A stretch of DNA of 9,021 nucleotides from an uncultured Ruminococcus sp. (GTDB lineage Bacteria; Bacillota; Clostridia; Oscillospirales; Ruminococcaceae), in assembly GCA_900554975.1 (NCBI GenBank), contig USJI01000026.1, positions 1-9,021 on the forward strand. The letters are read 5' to 3'. Made by a program: the position numbers and the translations under genes. The notes below the pieces were generated by a model. It worked only from the letters and a program-made list of their open reading frames with translations, did no database searches and was not told the DNA's origin. This document shows, one piece after another, positions 1-6,653 of the stretch (the stretch's first letter is position 1; each line of letters opens with the position of its first letter).

Positions 1-307
1 TGATTATGACACAGCTATGTACTGCCACAAGAAGATGAAGACAAACGAAGAAACCTCCCTCGAGGCCCTGAAAGCTGTTCTTCCTGTACTCGAAGCTGTT
101 GACGACTGGACAGAAGAAAATATCCACAAGGCTCTCTTTGACCTTATTGCAAAGCTTGAAGTTAAAAACGGCTGGCTGCTCTGGCCTCTGCGTACAGCCG
201 TTTCCGGAAAGCAGTTTACTCCGGGCGGCGGGGTTGAACTTTGTGCAATTCTGGGGAAAGAAGATTCTCTTGCAAGAATCCGCAAAGGTATAGAAAAGCT
301 TTCATAA
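1..307 (+). CDS. gltX: Glutamate--tRNA ligase, C-terminal fragment
   Basis: This is the 3' end of a gene that begins before the window. The frame is open from base 2 and ends at TAA 305-307, giving about 101 residues. The protein would charge tRNA-Glu with glutamate in the cytosol. The recognisable part is the anticodon-binding C-terminal end: a helix-rich stretch (LEAVDDWTEENIHKAL) followed by NGWLLWPLRTAVSGKQFTPG, then GGVELCAILGKE and a final LARIRKGIEKL helix. This pattern (WPLR.A.SGK...PGG..E....LGKE..L.RI) is what I know from the C-terminal domain of clostridial GltX. The catalytic Rossmann fold with HIGH and KMSKS lies outside the window, so discriminating and non-discriminating forms cannot be told apart. 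An internal ATG at 17 is not a start, because the family homology continues upstream of it. The stop codon region overlaps the first of three 11-nt repeats before the next operon. Confidence 0.85.
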   Translation, partial: DYDTAMYCHKKMKTNEETSLEALKAVLPVLEAVDDWTEENIHKALFDLIAKLEVKNGWLLWPLRTAVSGKQFTPGGGVELCAILGKEDSLARIRKGIEKLS

Positions 308-330
308 TGCTTTCACCTTGCTTTCACATT
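298..330 (+). promoter_or_regulatory. Three 11-nt direct repeats (GCTTTCA-N4), probable response-regulator site
   Basis: GCTTTCA occurs at 298-304, 309-315 and 320-326, each followed by a 4-nt AT-rich spacer, so the period is exactly 11 nt. The 7+4 layout is the geometry bound head-to-tail by OmpR/PhoB-family response regulators. The last repeat ends 7 nt before a -10 box that has no good -35, as expected for an activator site that replaces the -35. The first copy lies in the end of gltX. The identity of the regulator is unknown. Confidence 0.55.
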
Positions 331-334
331 AAAT

Positions 335-343
335 TGATACAAT
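335..343 (+). promoter_or_regulatory. Extended -10 promoter of the ABC operon
   Basis: TGATACAAT matches the extended -10 TGnTATAAT at all but one position. The only -35-like hexamer, TTGCTT at 318-323, is just 14 nt away, so recognition probably depends on the extended -10 and on the upstream repeats. Transcription would begin near 350, which would leave the ATG at 351 without a leader and supports the start at 390. Confidence 0.5.
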
Positions 344-389
344 TAACACTATGGCATTTTCGCCAAATAAAGGAGGTTACACTTTAAAG

Positions 390-1412
390 ATGATAGAAGT
401 TAAGAATCTCACTAAACATTATGGTGACAAAAAGGCTGTCGATGACATCAGCTTTAAGGTTAAGGACGGAGAAATTCTCGGATTTCTCGGCCCGAACGGT
501 GCAGGAAAATCCACAACGATGAATATGCTCACAGGCTACATTTCATCGACTTCGGGAACTGTGAATATTAATGGCGTCGATATACTCGACGACCCGATAA
601 AAGCAAAGGCGAATATCGGTTATCTTCCGGAAATTCCGCCGCTTTACATTGACATGACTGTCAAGGCTTATCTGAACTTTGTATTCGATCTGAAAAAATG
701 CAAACTGCCCAGAAAGACGCATCTGCGTGATATCTGCGACCTCTGCAAGATAACGGATGTAAAGGACAGAATCATAAAGCATCTTTCAAAGGGTTACAAA
801 CAGCGTGTGGGACTTGCTCAGGCACTTATCGGCAATCCGCCGGTTCTGATTCTTGATGAACCTACTGTCGGTCTTGACCCGAAGCAGATGGTTGAGATAA
901 GAAATCTTATCAAGAAACTCGGAAGAAACCATACTGTTATTTTATCTTCACATATACTTTCTGAAATACAGATGGTATGCGACAGGGTTATCATTATCAA
1001 CAAGGGAAAAATTGCCGCTGACGATACAGCAGACAACCTTTCCAAAAAGGTTTCAACAGACCACCGTCTTGTATTCAGAATCGAGGGCGACAAGGACGAA
1101 ATTCTCCTGACGCTCAGAAAGATTCCGGGAATCAAATATGTAAGGGCTGACGTTGAACGTGAACCGGGTGTTTTTGAATATGAACTCGAACCGCAGAAGG
1201 AAGACATGGACTTCCGCCGTGAAATAAACGAAGCTGCAAGAAAGAACAACTGGAATATTATGCTTATGCGTTCCAGCGAAATGACTCTTGAAGACATCTT
1301 CCTCAAGATAACAATGGGCGAAAATGTTCCGGAAAGTCTTGCGAAATCCGCTGAGAGCAAAAAGCCTTCGGAAGATGACAAAAAAACAGAAGATGGAGGT
1401 AAAAAGCAGTGA
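390..1412 (+). CDS. ABC-2 type transporter ATP-binding protein (GldA-like)
   Basis: This 340-aa cytosolic ATPase should power the permease encoded next to it. Visible motifs are Walker A GPNGAGKST (34-42), a Q-loop region GYLPE with Glu81 where many ABC ATPases have Gln, signature LSKGY (132-136), Walker B PVLILDE (151-157), D-loop GLDP (161-164) and the H-loop His188. These variants of Q-loop and signature are common in the GldA/CcmA type of ABC-2 ATPases. Residues about 225-310 form a C-terminal extension, and the tail (about 315-340) is rich in Lys, Glu and Asp. I chose ATG 390 because AAAGGAGG (369-376) precedes it and the family's usual N-terminus (MIEVKNLTK) begins there. ATG 351 would add 13 unrelated residues. 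The gene overlaps the next one by 4 nt. It is the first gene of a four-gene operon, and its substrate is unknown. Confidence 0.9.
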   Translation: MIEVKNLTKHYGDKKAVDDISFKVKDGEILGFLGPNGAGKSTTMNMLTGYISSTSGTVNINGVDILDDPIKAKANIGYLPEIPPLYIDMTVKAYLNFVFDLKKCKLPRKTHLRDICDLCKITDVKDRIIKHLSKGYKQRVGLAQALIGNPPVLILDEPTVGLDPKQMVEIRNLIKKLGRNHTVILSSHILSEIQMVCDRVIIINKGKIAADDTADNLSKKVSTDHRLVFRIEGDKDEILLTLRKIPGIKYVRADVEREPGVFEYELEPQKEDMDFRREINEAARKNNWNIMLMRSSEMTLEDIFLKITMGENVPESLAKSAESKKPSEDDKKTEDGGKKQ

Positions 1413-2113
1413 ACGCAATATTCAGACGTGAGCTTGGCTCATTTTTCACATCAAGCATAGCCTATGTTTTTCTGGCTGCATTTTATGCTTTCTCGGGGCT
1501 TTGCTTTTATCTTACCTGTCTTTCATCAGGCACAACCGATATGTCGGGATTCTTTTCGACAATTTCTATCATACTTATCCTTCTTATCCCTATCCTTACA
1601 ATGAAATCATTCAGTGAGGAAAAGAAGCAGAAGACCGAACAGGGACTCCTGACAGCTCCTGTAAGTCTCGGCGGAATCGTTCTCGGAAAATACTTCGCCG
1701 TTATCGTTATGTACATTCTCGGCGTAAGCATCGTTCTGGTTGACGCTCTGATTCTCAGCTGTTTCGGAAATGTTGACTGGAAGATTGTTTTCGCAAACTA
1801 TGCGGCAATGATACTGCTCGGTGCGGCATTCATAGCTGTAAGTATGTTCATTTCCGCACTTACGGAAAATCAGGTAGTTGCGGCAGTTGTCGGATTCGTT
1901 TCACTCCTTGCCCTTTACCTTCTCGATTCCATTTCAGGAAGCGTTAAATATGATTTCATTTCAAATCTTCTGAATTCCCTTTCCTTCTACACAAAATACT
2001 ATGAATTTACATTTGGTATCTTTAACCTTTCGAGTGTATTGTTCTTTGTAAGTACAGCTGTAATATTCAATTTCCTCACTATCAGGATTTTTGAAAAAAG
2101 ACGCTGGAGCTAA
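1409..2113 (+). CDS. ABC-2 type permease subunit (GldF-like)
   Basis: This 234-aa integral membrane protein is the likely transmembrane partner of the preceding ATPase. About six hydrophobic segments can be seen, near 17-38, 48-64, 94-117, 128-150, 155-175 and 207-226. The loop after the second segment reads SFSEEKKQKTEQGLLTAPVS, the conserved cytoplasmic coupling region of GldF/NosY-type ABC-2 permeases (usually SFAEEKR.GT.ELLLTAP). The start is GTG at 1409, overlapping the ATPase stop TGA by 4 nt (GTGA), with GGAGGT at 1395-1400 at good distance, so translation is probably coupled. The length of about 235 aa is normal for the family. What is exported is not shown by the sequence. In Bacteroidetes the homologue belongs to the gliding machinery, but nothing else here suggests gliding. 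Confidence 0.88.
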   Translation: MNAIFRRELGSFFTSSIAYVFLAAFYAFSGLCFYLTCLSSGTTDMSGFFSTISIILILLIPILTMKSFSEEKKQKTEQGLLTAPVSLGGIVLGKYFAVIVMYILGVSIVLVDALILSCFGNVDWKIVFANYAAMILLGAAFIAVSMFISALTENQVVAAVVGFVSLLALYLLDSISGSVKYDFISNLLNSLSFYTKYYEFTFGIFNLSSVLFFVSTAVIFNFLTIRIFEKRRWS

Positions 2114-2128
2114 GGAGGTTCAGAGCAA

Positions 2129-3763
2129 ATGAAAAACGATACAGCAAAAGAAAAAAAGCCTTTTAACAAAAAGAAGCTTAAATACGGAAGTGTTGCAGTT
2201 GTCATTACTGTTGTATTTATCGCAGTTGTTGTTTTTGTAAACCTTATTGCGGAAATCCTGACAGACAAGAAAAATCTGAAACTTGACCTTACTGCACAGA
2301 AATATTACGAAGTTTCACAGGATACAATTGACTACATCAAGGACATTAAAAAAGATGTTGTGATTGATGTTATGTATCAGAAAGAAAACTTTGAAAAAAG
2401 CTCATACATGAAAATGGTTCTTGAAACACTCAACAAGTATCAGCAGAATTCCGACCACATTGAAGTTGAATTCCACGATATTGTTTCCGAACCGGACGTT
2501 ATAAACAAATATTCCGACGTTTACAGCGGAACTATCCAGCAGGGAAGCATCGTTGTTGCCTGCGGCGACAGAGTAAAGGTTATCTCAAGCATTGACGACC
2601 TCTTTACTATCGACACTTCCTCATACTATCAGACAGGAAGCAGCACTATCACAGGATATAAGGGTGAACAGGAGCTTACTTCCGCCGTTATGAGCGTTAC
2701 AGACGCAAATCCTAAAAAAGCCGCTTTCATTACAGGCTATAACGGAAGCTCAATCTATCACAGCTACAACAGCAATGCTGTAAATTCTCTCTACAATCTC
2801 ATGAACAAAAACGGCTATGAGATTTCGCAGATAGATATTCTCAATGATGACCTTTCACCTGATGATTATGACATCGTTGTTCTTCCGGCTCCTGTAAACG
2901 ACCTTACAACAGACTGTATCTCAAAGCTTGACGATTTCCTCTACAACGGCGGCAAGCTTGACAGAAACATGATTTACATTGCTGACATATTCCAGTACAA
3001 GACACCGAATATTGACGATTTCCTTGAAATCTGGGGTATCGAAGTCGGCGACAGTGTTGTATACGAGTCAAACGCTGACAAGAACCAGAAGGTTACTATC
3101 TCAACAGGAAGTGCCGAAGCACCTATCGTAAGCTCTGTTGATGATGATTTCACTTCGGAACTTTCAAACACAAAACTCCCTATCGTTGCTCCTGTATCAA
3201 GAAACATCAACCTTCTCTTTGATGCAAACGTTGACAGAACAACAAATTCACTTCTCCAGACTTCTGACACAGCTTATCTCTATCCGCTGAACATGAAATC
3301 AGTTGACGAGGCAAAGGCTGAGGCCGCAGAACAGGAACAGACTGCATCTGATGCTGAAAACAGTACTGAGGCAACAGAGGAGGAAACTGAGGCAACAACA
3401 AAGTTTGACACTGAAACAGCTGAAAAGGCAACTCAGAATGTCATGGCTCTTGCAAAAAAGACAAATACCGAAAACAATGAAACACACACAAACAATCTTC
3501 TTGTTATCGGCGGTATGTCACTTGTTGACCCGAACCTTACTTCATCTGCAACATATAACAATGCTGAATTTATTGTAAATGCAATAAACCAGATATGCGG
3601 AAAGGAAAACGGAATTATAATCGCTGAAAAGAGTCTTACACAGACAACTATTGACATTACAGCGGCTCAGATAACAACTATCCGCAGAATAATTGAATAT
3701 GTAATACCGCTTATCGTTATTGCTGCCGGCATATTCGTTTATGTATGGAGAAAGAACCGATGA
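2129..3763 (+). CDS. GldG-family ABC transporter auxiliary protein
   Basis: This 544-aa protein is anchored at both ends. A basic N-terminus precedes a membrane segment at 20-43, a large extracellular part follows, and a second membrane segment (about 521-539) ends in the basic tail WRKNR. Just after the first segment comes LDLTAQKYYEVSQDT (52-66), the motif typical of the GldG / ABC_transp_aux family (usually DLT..K.Y.LS). Near residue 200 the family's usual TGHGE-like motif reads ITGYNGSS. Residues about 392-435 are a low-complexity insert rich in Glu, Ala and Thr. The start ATG 2129 has AAGGAGG at 2112-2118, overlapping the previous stop codon. The gene overlaps the next by 4 nt. The protein probably works with the ATPase and permease on the outer face of the membrane. 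The molecular role of this family is not established. Confidence 0.85.
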   Translation: MKNDTAKEKKPFNKKKLKYGSVAVVITVVFIAVVVFVNLIAEILTDKKNLKLDLTAQKYYEVSQDTIDYIKDIKKDVVIDVMYQKENFEKSSYMKMVLETLNKYQQNSDHIEVEFHDIVSEPDVINKYSDVYSGTIQQGSIVVACGDRVKVISSIDDLFTIDTSSYYQTGSSTITGYKGEQELTSAVMSVTDANPKKAAFITGYNGSSIYHSYNSNAVNSLYNLMNKNGYEISQIDILNDDLSPDDYDIVVLPAPVNDLTTDCISKLDDFLYNGGKLDRNMIYIADIFQYKTPNIDDFLEIWGIEVGDSVVYESNADKNQKVTISTGSAEAPIVSSVDDDFTSELSNTKLPIVAPVSRNINLLFDANVDRTTNSLLQTSDTAYLYPLNMKSVDEAKAEAAEQEQTASDAENSTEATEEETEATTKFDTETAEKATQNVMALAKKTNTENNETHTNNLLVIGGMSLVDPNLTSSATYNNAEFIVNAINQICGKENGIIIAEKSLTQTTIDITAAQITTIRRIIEYVIPLIVIAAGIFVYVWRKNR

Positions 3764-5229
3764 AAAAGAACATTAAAGCAGTTATAGGCTGTGTTGCCGC
3801 TCTTGCAATTGCAGGCGGCGGCTATGCAGCTCTGAAACTTTCAGACAGCGGAACAACTTCTGAAAGCAGTTCACAGGCTGAAACAAGTCAGGCTTCTGTT
3901 CCTGTTTCACTTCTTGATTTTGAGCAGAAAGACATTACTTCCATAACTGTTGAAAACTCAGCCGGAAGCTTTGAGGCTGTTCCTGAGGGCGAACCTGCTG
4001 ATGACAACAGCGTTCAGTTCACAATAAAGGGCATTGAAGACCTTGATGTAAATTATACTCTTACTTCTTCACTTGCCAACAGCTGTGCAAAACTTTCATC
4101 TGATTCAACCGCCGCAGAAGGGGTTACAGACTTTGATAAATACGGTCTTAAAACTCCTCAGGCAAAATTCACTGTAAAAACTTCTGACAGCGAGAAAACT
4201 ATTCTTGTCGGAAATGAATCACCTGTAAGCGGCGAAACATACTGCATGGAAGACGGCTCGAACACCGTTTATCTTGTGGGAACTTCAAGTGTAAGCGTTT
4301 TTGCAAACAGTACTGAAAACTTTGTTTCAACAACACTGCTTGAGGATACTTCCAGCAGTGACAGCAGTGCTCCTGTTGTGGACAAGCTGACCATAAAACG
4401 TTCTGACCTTGATTATGACATGGTGCTTGAATATGACAAGTCAACTGATGACAGCAGTACCAAAAAAGGTACAATGGCAACCCACTATATGACAGAGCCG
4501 GTTTTCGCTTATCTTGATGTTGAGAAATCGCAGAATGCTATCCATGGTTTCTACGGACTGACAGCACATTCAGTTGTAAAGGCTCACCCGGACGATGAAA
4601 CAAAAAAAGCATCCGGATTTGATGACCCGCTGTGTGTGGCTGTAATGGATACAAGCGATTCAAAGGAATATACCCTGACAGTCGGAAATAAACTTGATAT
4701 AGACGACGGTTCATATTATCTTGTTATGTTCGGCGACAATGATGTTATCTATGCTGTGGCGGCTGATGACCTCTGCTGGGCTACAATGAAACCTGATGAC
4801 ATTATGTCAAAAATGGTATTCGGTACTATGGTATGGGATATCGGAAAGCTTGAAGTCAATGTTACAGGCGGCGAGGACGTTGTCTTTGAGGGAAGCGGAA
4901 CTTCTGCGGACGATTACAAGGTTACAAAAAACGGCAAAAGCTGTGACACAACCCGTTTCCAGAATTTCTATCAGTTCCTTCTTAAAACCTCTGCCGAAGA
5001 TTTCGTAATGGACGAAGAACCGCAGGGCGATCCGCTTGTTTCCATCTATCTTGAAACTCAGGACGGCGAAACAAAACAGACTGTTGAATTTTACAAGTCT
5101 GAGGGTAAAAAAGTCCTCATAAGCGTTAACGGAACTCCTTGTTTCAAATGCCGCTCGGCATATGTCGATCTGCTTATAGAAAATCTTTCAAAGTTTGACG
5201 GCAGCGAAGAATTTATTATGAACTGGTGA
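3760..5229 (+). CDS. DUF4340 domain protein, membrane-anchored
   Basis: This 489-aa protein has one N-terminal membrane segment (about 5-26), a Ser/Thr-rich linker (about 31-46) and a long extracellular part. The first DUF4340-type module shows DITSITVENSAGSFEAV (about 58-74), YGLKTPQAKFTV (from 128) and TILVGNESPVSGETYC (from 147). A second, more diverged copy shows SGFDDP (285-290) and YTLTVGNKLDIDDGSYY, and a third region starts at KLEVNVTGGEDVVF. I chose ATG 3760 because it overlaps the previous stop (ATGA) and has GGAG 9 nt before it; ATG 3745 would lie inside the gldG-like gene without a better ribosome site. DUF4340 proteins often stand beside GldF/GldG-type genes, which fits this operon. 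The function is unknown; a part in the exporter complex is inferred from position. No terminator is visible directly after the gene. Confidence 0.82.
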   Translation: MKKNIKAVIGCVAALAIAGGGYAALKLSDSGTTSESSSQAETSQASVPVSLLDFEQKDITSITVENSAGSFEAVPEGEPADDNSVQFTIKGIEDLDVNYTLTSSLANSCAKLSSDSTAAEGVTDFDKYGLKTPQAKFTVKTSDSEKTILVGNESPVSGETYCMEDGSNTVYLVGTSSVSVFANSTENFVSTTLLEDTSSSDSSAPVVDKLTIKRSDLDYDMVLEYDKSTDDSSTKKGTMATHYMTEPVFAYLDVEKSQNAIHGFYGLTAHSVVKAHPDDETKKASGFDDPLCVAVMDTSDSKEYTLTVGNKLDIDDGSYYLVMFGDNDVIYAVAADDLCWATMKPDDIMSKMVFGTMVWDIGKLEVNVTGGEDVVFEGSGTSADDYKVTKNGKSCDTTRFQNFYQFLLKTSAEDFVMDEEPQGDPLVSIYLETQDGETKQTVEFYKSEGKKVLISVNGTPCFKCRSAYVDLLIENLSKFDGSEEFIMNW

Positions 5230-5246
5230 CCTTTTTCGACAATAAA

Positions 5247-5274
5247 TTCACACGATATGTAATATAATTATAAT
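5247..5274 (+). promoter_or_regulatory. Promoter of the 93-aa protein gene
   Basis: TTCACA (5247-5252) matches the -35 consensus at five of six positions. A 16-nt spacer follows, then a perfect TATAAT (5269-5274). A second TATAAT at 5263-5268 lies immediately before it but has no -35 at proper distance. Transcription should start near 5281, 22 nt before the ATG. Confidence 0.6.
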
Positions 5275-5302
5275 AATGCGCAATTACAAAAGGAGGATAT
5301 AA

Positions 5303-5584
5303 ATGGCAAATGGATTTTTAACTTATAAGGGATTTCCTCTTGTAAGACACGAAGACGTTATATACTATGGTAATATGACTGACGACTATGTTGTTATGCT
5401 CCAGATTCTTTCAAAAACAAAGGTAAACAACATGGACGTTGCAAACAAAATAAAGGTTTATCAGATGTCAACTGATCTGAGCCTTCCGCCGAACAAGGCT
5501 GTTACAAAAACAAGCGAAAAGGAAAGCCTTTATGAGGCACTTGACCTTGCAAACGCATGGCTTTCAAGAGCTGTTAAACATTAA
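5303..5584 (+). CDS. Conserved-looking 93-aa protein of unknown function
   Basis: I do not know a function for this protein. It has 93 residues, no signal peptide and no membrane segment, so it is probably cytosolic. It begins MANGFLTYKGFPLVR, continues with DVIYYGNMTDDYVVMLQILS, a short Lys/Asn-rich central part, and ends in a likely amphipathic helix (ESLYEALDLANAWLSRAV, about 73-90). I have the impression of having seen similar small proteins in clostridial genomes without assigned function, but I cannot confirm it. Coding is well supported: AAAGGAGG (5289-5296) sits 6 nt before ATG 5303, a promoter lies upstream and a terminator hairpin directly downstream, so it appears to be a monocistronic gene. 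It separates the ABC operon from the pspA operon, and nothing visible links it to either. Confidence 0.78.
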   Translation: MANGFLTYKGFPLVRHEDVIYYGNMTDDYVVMLQILSKTKVNNMDVANKIKVYQMSTDLSLPPNKAVTKTSEKESLYEALDLANAWLSRAVKH

Positions 5585-5595
5585 GCTTTACAAAC

Positions 5596-5629
5596 GGGGA
5601 TACTCTGCATGAAAGGGGTATCCCCTTTT
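5596..5629 (+). terminator. Rho-independent terminator after the 93-aa gene
   Basis: GGGGATAC (5596-5603) pairs with GTATCCCC (5618-5625) around a 14-nt loop and is followed by TTTT. A competing hairpin, AAAGGGG/CCCCTTT with a TAT loop (5612-5628), uses the same CCCC arm. Either form can end transcription before the pspA promoter. Confidence 0.75.
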
Positions 5630-5652
5630 CGTTTAAATTTCATAAGTTATTC

Positions 5653-5681
5653 TTGACAGAATCACACAATTAGGTTATAAT
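5653..5681 (+). promoter_or_regulatory. Consensus sigma-A promoter of the pspA operon
   Basis: TTGACA (5653-5658), a 17-nt spacer and TATAAT (5676-5681) match the housekeeping consensus perfectly. Transcription would start near 5688. The ATG at 5698 would be only about 10 nt into the message, which favours the start at 5737. I see no sigma-54 type -24/-12 element, unlike the E. coli psp promoter. Confidence 0.85.
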
Positions 5682-5736
5682 AAATTTATATAATTTAATG
5701 AAACAAAATCAAAACCAGTTACGGGAGGTTTATCTA

Positions 5737-6405
5737 ATGGGAATTTTTCAGCGTCTGAGCGATCTGCTCAAATCAAATATCAACGACCTTATAGACAAGG
5801 CGGAAGATCCTGAAAAAATGGTAAAACAGATTATTATTGATATGCAGAAGGAACTTAACAATTCAACCCAGGCTCTGGGCAAGGCTGTTGCAAGCGAAAG
5901 AATCGCTAAAAAACAGTATGAACAGGCTGCTGCAAAATCTGCTGACTGGGAAAACAAGGCAAAGGACGCCCTCAGCACAGGAAATGAAGAACTTGCCAAG
6001 AAAGCCCTTGCAAACAAGGTAAAGGCTGACAAGGATACTGCACAGTACAAGGAAATGTACGATACAATTTCACAGCAGACTGAAACTATCAGAACACAGG
6101 TTGAAGTCCTGAAATCCAAACTGGAAGAAGCTAAAAGCCGTCAGGCAATGCTTATTGCACGCTCACAGATGGCTGATACCCAGAAATCTCTTGCACAGGC
6201 AGCAGGCGGATTTGATGTTTCAAGTGCTTCTGCAAAGTTTGACAGAATGGAAGAAAAGGTTGTTCAGAAAGAGGCTCAGGCTCAGGCTTTTACAGATATC
6301 GCCGCTGACAACAATTATTCCGATGAAAAGGAATTTGAAAAAATTGAAAATGCATCAAAGGTTGATTCAGAACTTGAAAGACTCAAGGCTGAAATGGGAC
6401 TTTAA
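5737..6405 (+). CDS. pspA: PspA/IM30 family membrane-stress protein
   Basis: This 222-aa protein belongs to the PspA/IM30/Vipp1 family, peripheral membrane proteins that bind stressed or damaged inner membrane and assemble into ESCRT-III-like oligomers. The start MGIFQRLSDLLKSNINDLID is the amphipathic membrane-binding first helix, directly followed by the family signature KAEDPEKMVKQIIIDM. The rest is a long alpha-helical coiled-coil rich in Ala, Gln, Lys and Glu (about 30-190) with a short last helix (VDSELERLKAEMGL). The length is normal for the family. ATG 5737 has GGGAGG (5723-5728) 8 nt before it and gives the canonical N-terminus; ATG 5698 would add 13 residues that fit nothing. A small membrane-protein gene follows after 22 nt in the same transcript. 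No PspB, PspC or PspF is encoded in the window. Confidence 0.92.
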   Translation: MGIFQRLSDLLKSNINDLIDKAEDPEKMVKQIIIDMQKELNNSTQALGKAVASERIAKKQYEQAAAKSADWENKAKDALSTGNEELAKKALANKVKADKDTAQYKEMYDTISQQTETIRTQVEVLKSKLEEAKSRQAMLIARSQMADTQKSLAQAAGGFDVSSASAKFDRMEEKVVQKEAQAQAFTDIAADNNYSDEKEFEKIENASKVDSELERLKAEMGL

Positions 6406-6427
6406 TTTATAAAAGGTGGCGTTTAAA

Positions 6428-6592
6428 ATGGACGAAAACAACAAAAGAAAAAAAAGCTCCGTAGCTGTACTTATTCCTGTACTTCTCGCCCTTATCTGCG
6501 GTATCACTTCTGTGGTTTATATAGTTTTCAGAATGCTCAGCAACAAGGATTATGAAGAAAAATGGAAAGATTACGATGAATGCGGAATCTGA
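6428..6592 (+). CDS. 54-aa single-pass membrane protein in the pspA transcript
   Basis: This short gene encodes 54 residues from ATG 6428 to TGA 6590-6592. AAAGGTGG (6412-6419) lies 8 nt before the start, which supports translation. A hydrophilic, mostly basic N-terminus (MDENNKRKKSS) is followed by one membrane helix (about 12-34, VAVLIPVLLALICGITSVVYIV) and a charged tail with many Asp, Glu and Lys residues (NKDYEEKWKDYDECGI). The positive-inside rule suggests a cytosolic N-terminus, though the arginine after the helix makes this less sure. The gene begins 22 nt after pspA and shares its promoter and terminator. I do not recognise a family. By position it could be a membrane anchor or sensor for PspA in place of PspB/PspC, which is inference only. 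Confidence 0.72.
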   Translation: MDENNKRKKSSVAVLIPVLLALICGITSVVYIVFRMLSNKDYEEKWKDYDECGI

Positions 6593-6605
6593 ACTGAATA
6601 AAATT

Positions 6606-6639
6606 ACCGCCGTATCAGTTAAATGATGCGGCGGTTTTT
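6606..6639 (+). terminator. Strong terminator of the pspA operon
   Basis: ACCGCCGTATCA (6606-6617) pairs with TGATGCGGCGGT (6624-6635) as a 12-bp stem with one G-U pair and a 6-nt loop, followed by TTTTT and a second T run. It closes the pspA and small-protein transcript. Confidence 0.92.
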
Positions 6640-6653
6640 GCTTTTTATATTCA

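Noticed and set aside
351..389. ATG at 351 as start of the ABC ATPase
   Set aside because: It has no ribosome site, lies at the predicted transcription start, and would add 13 residues encoded by the leader with the AAAGGAGG of the start at 390.
818..1381. Long minus-strand frame of 187 codons opposite the ABC ATPase
   Set aside because: The plus-strand frame carries all ABC motifs in order; the antisense frame has no ribosome site or recognisable motif.
3745..3759. ATG at 3745 as start of the DUF4340 protein
   Set aside because: The ATG at 3760 overlaps the upstream stop in the usual ATGA form and has GGAG at a normal distance; the upstream ATG has no such site.
3775..3792. VIGC in the DUF4340 protein as a lipobox
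   Set aside because: The Cys is residue 11, before most of the hydrophobic segment, so there is no signal-peptide core in front of it. An ordinary membrane anchor fits better.
5698..5736. ATG at 5698 as pspA start
   Set aside because: It lies about 10 nt from the predicted transcription start, has no ribosome site, and the canonical PspA N-terminus MGIF begins at 5737.
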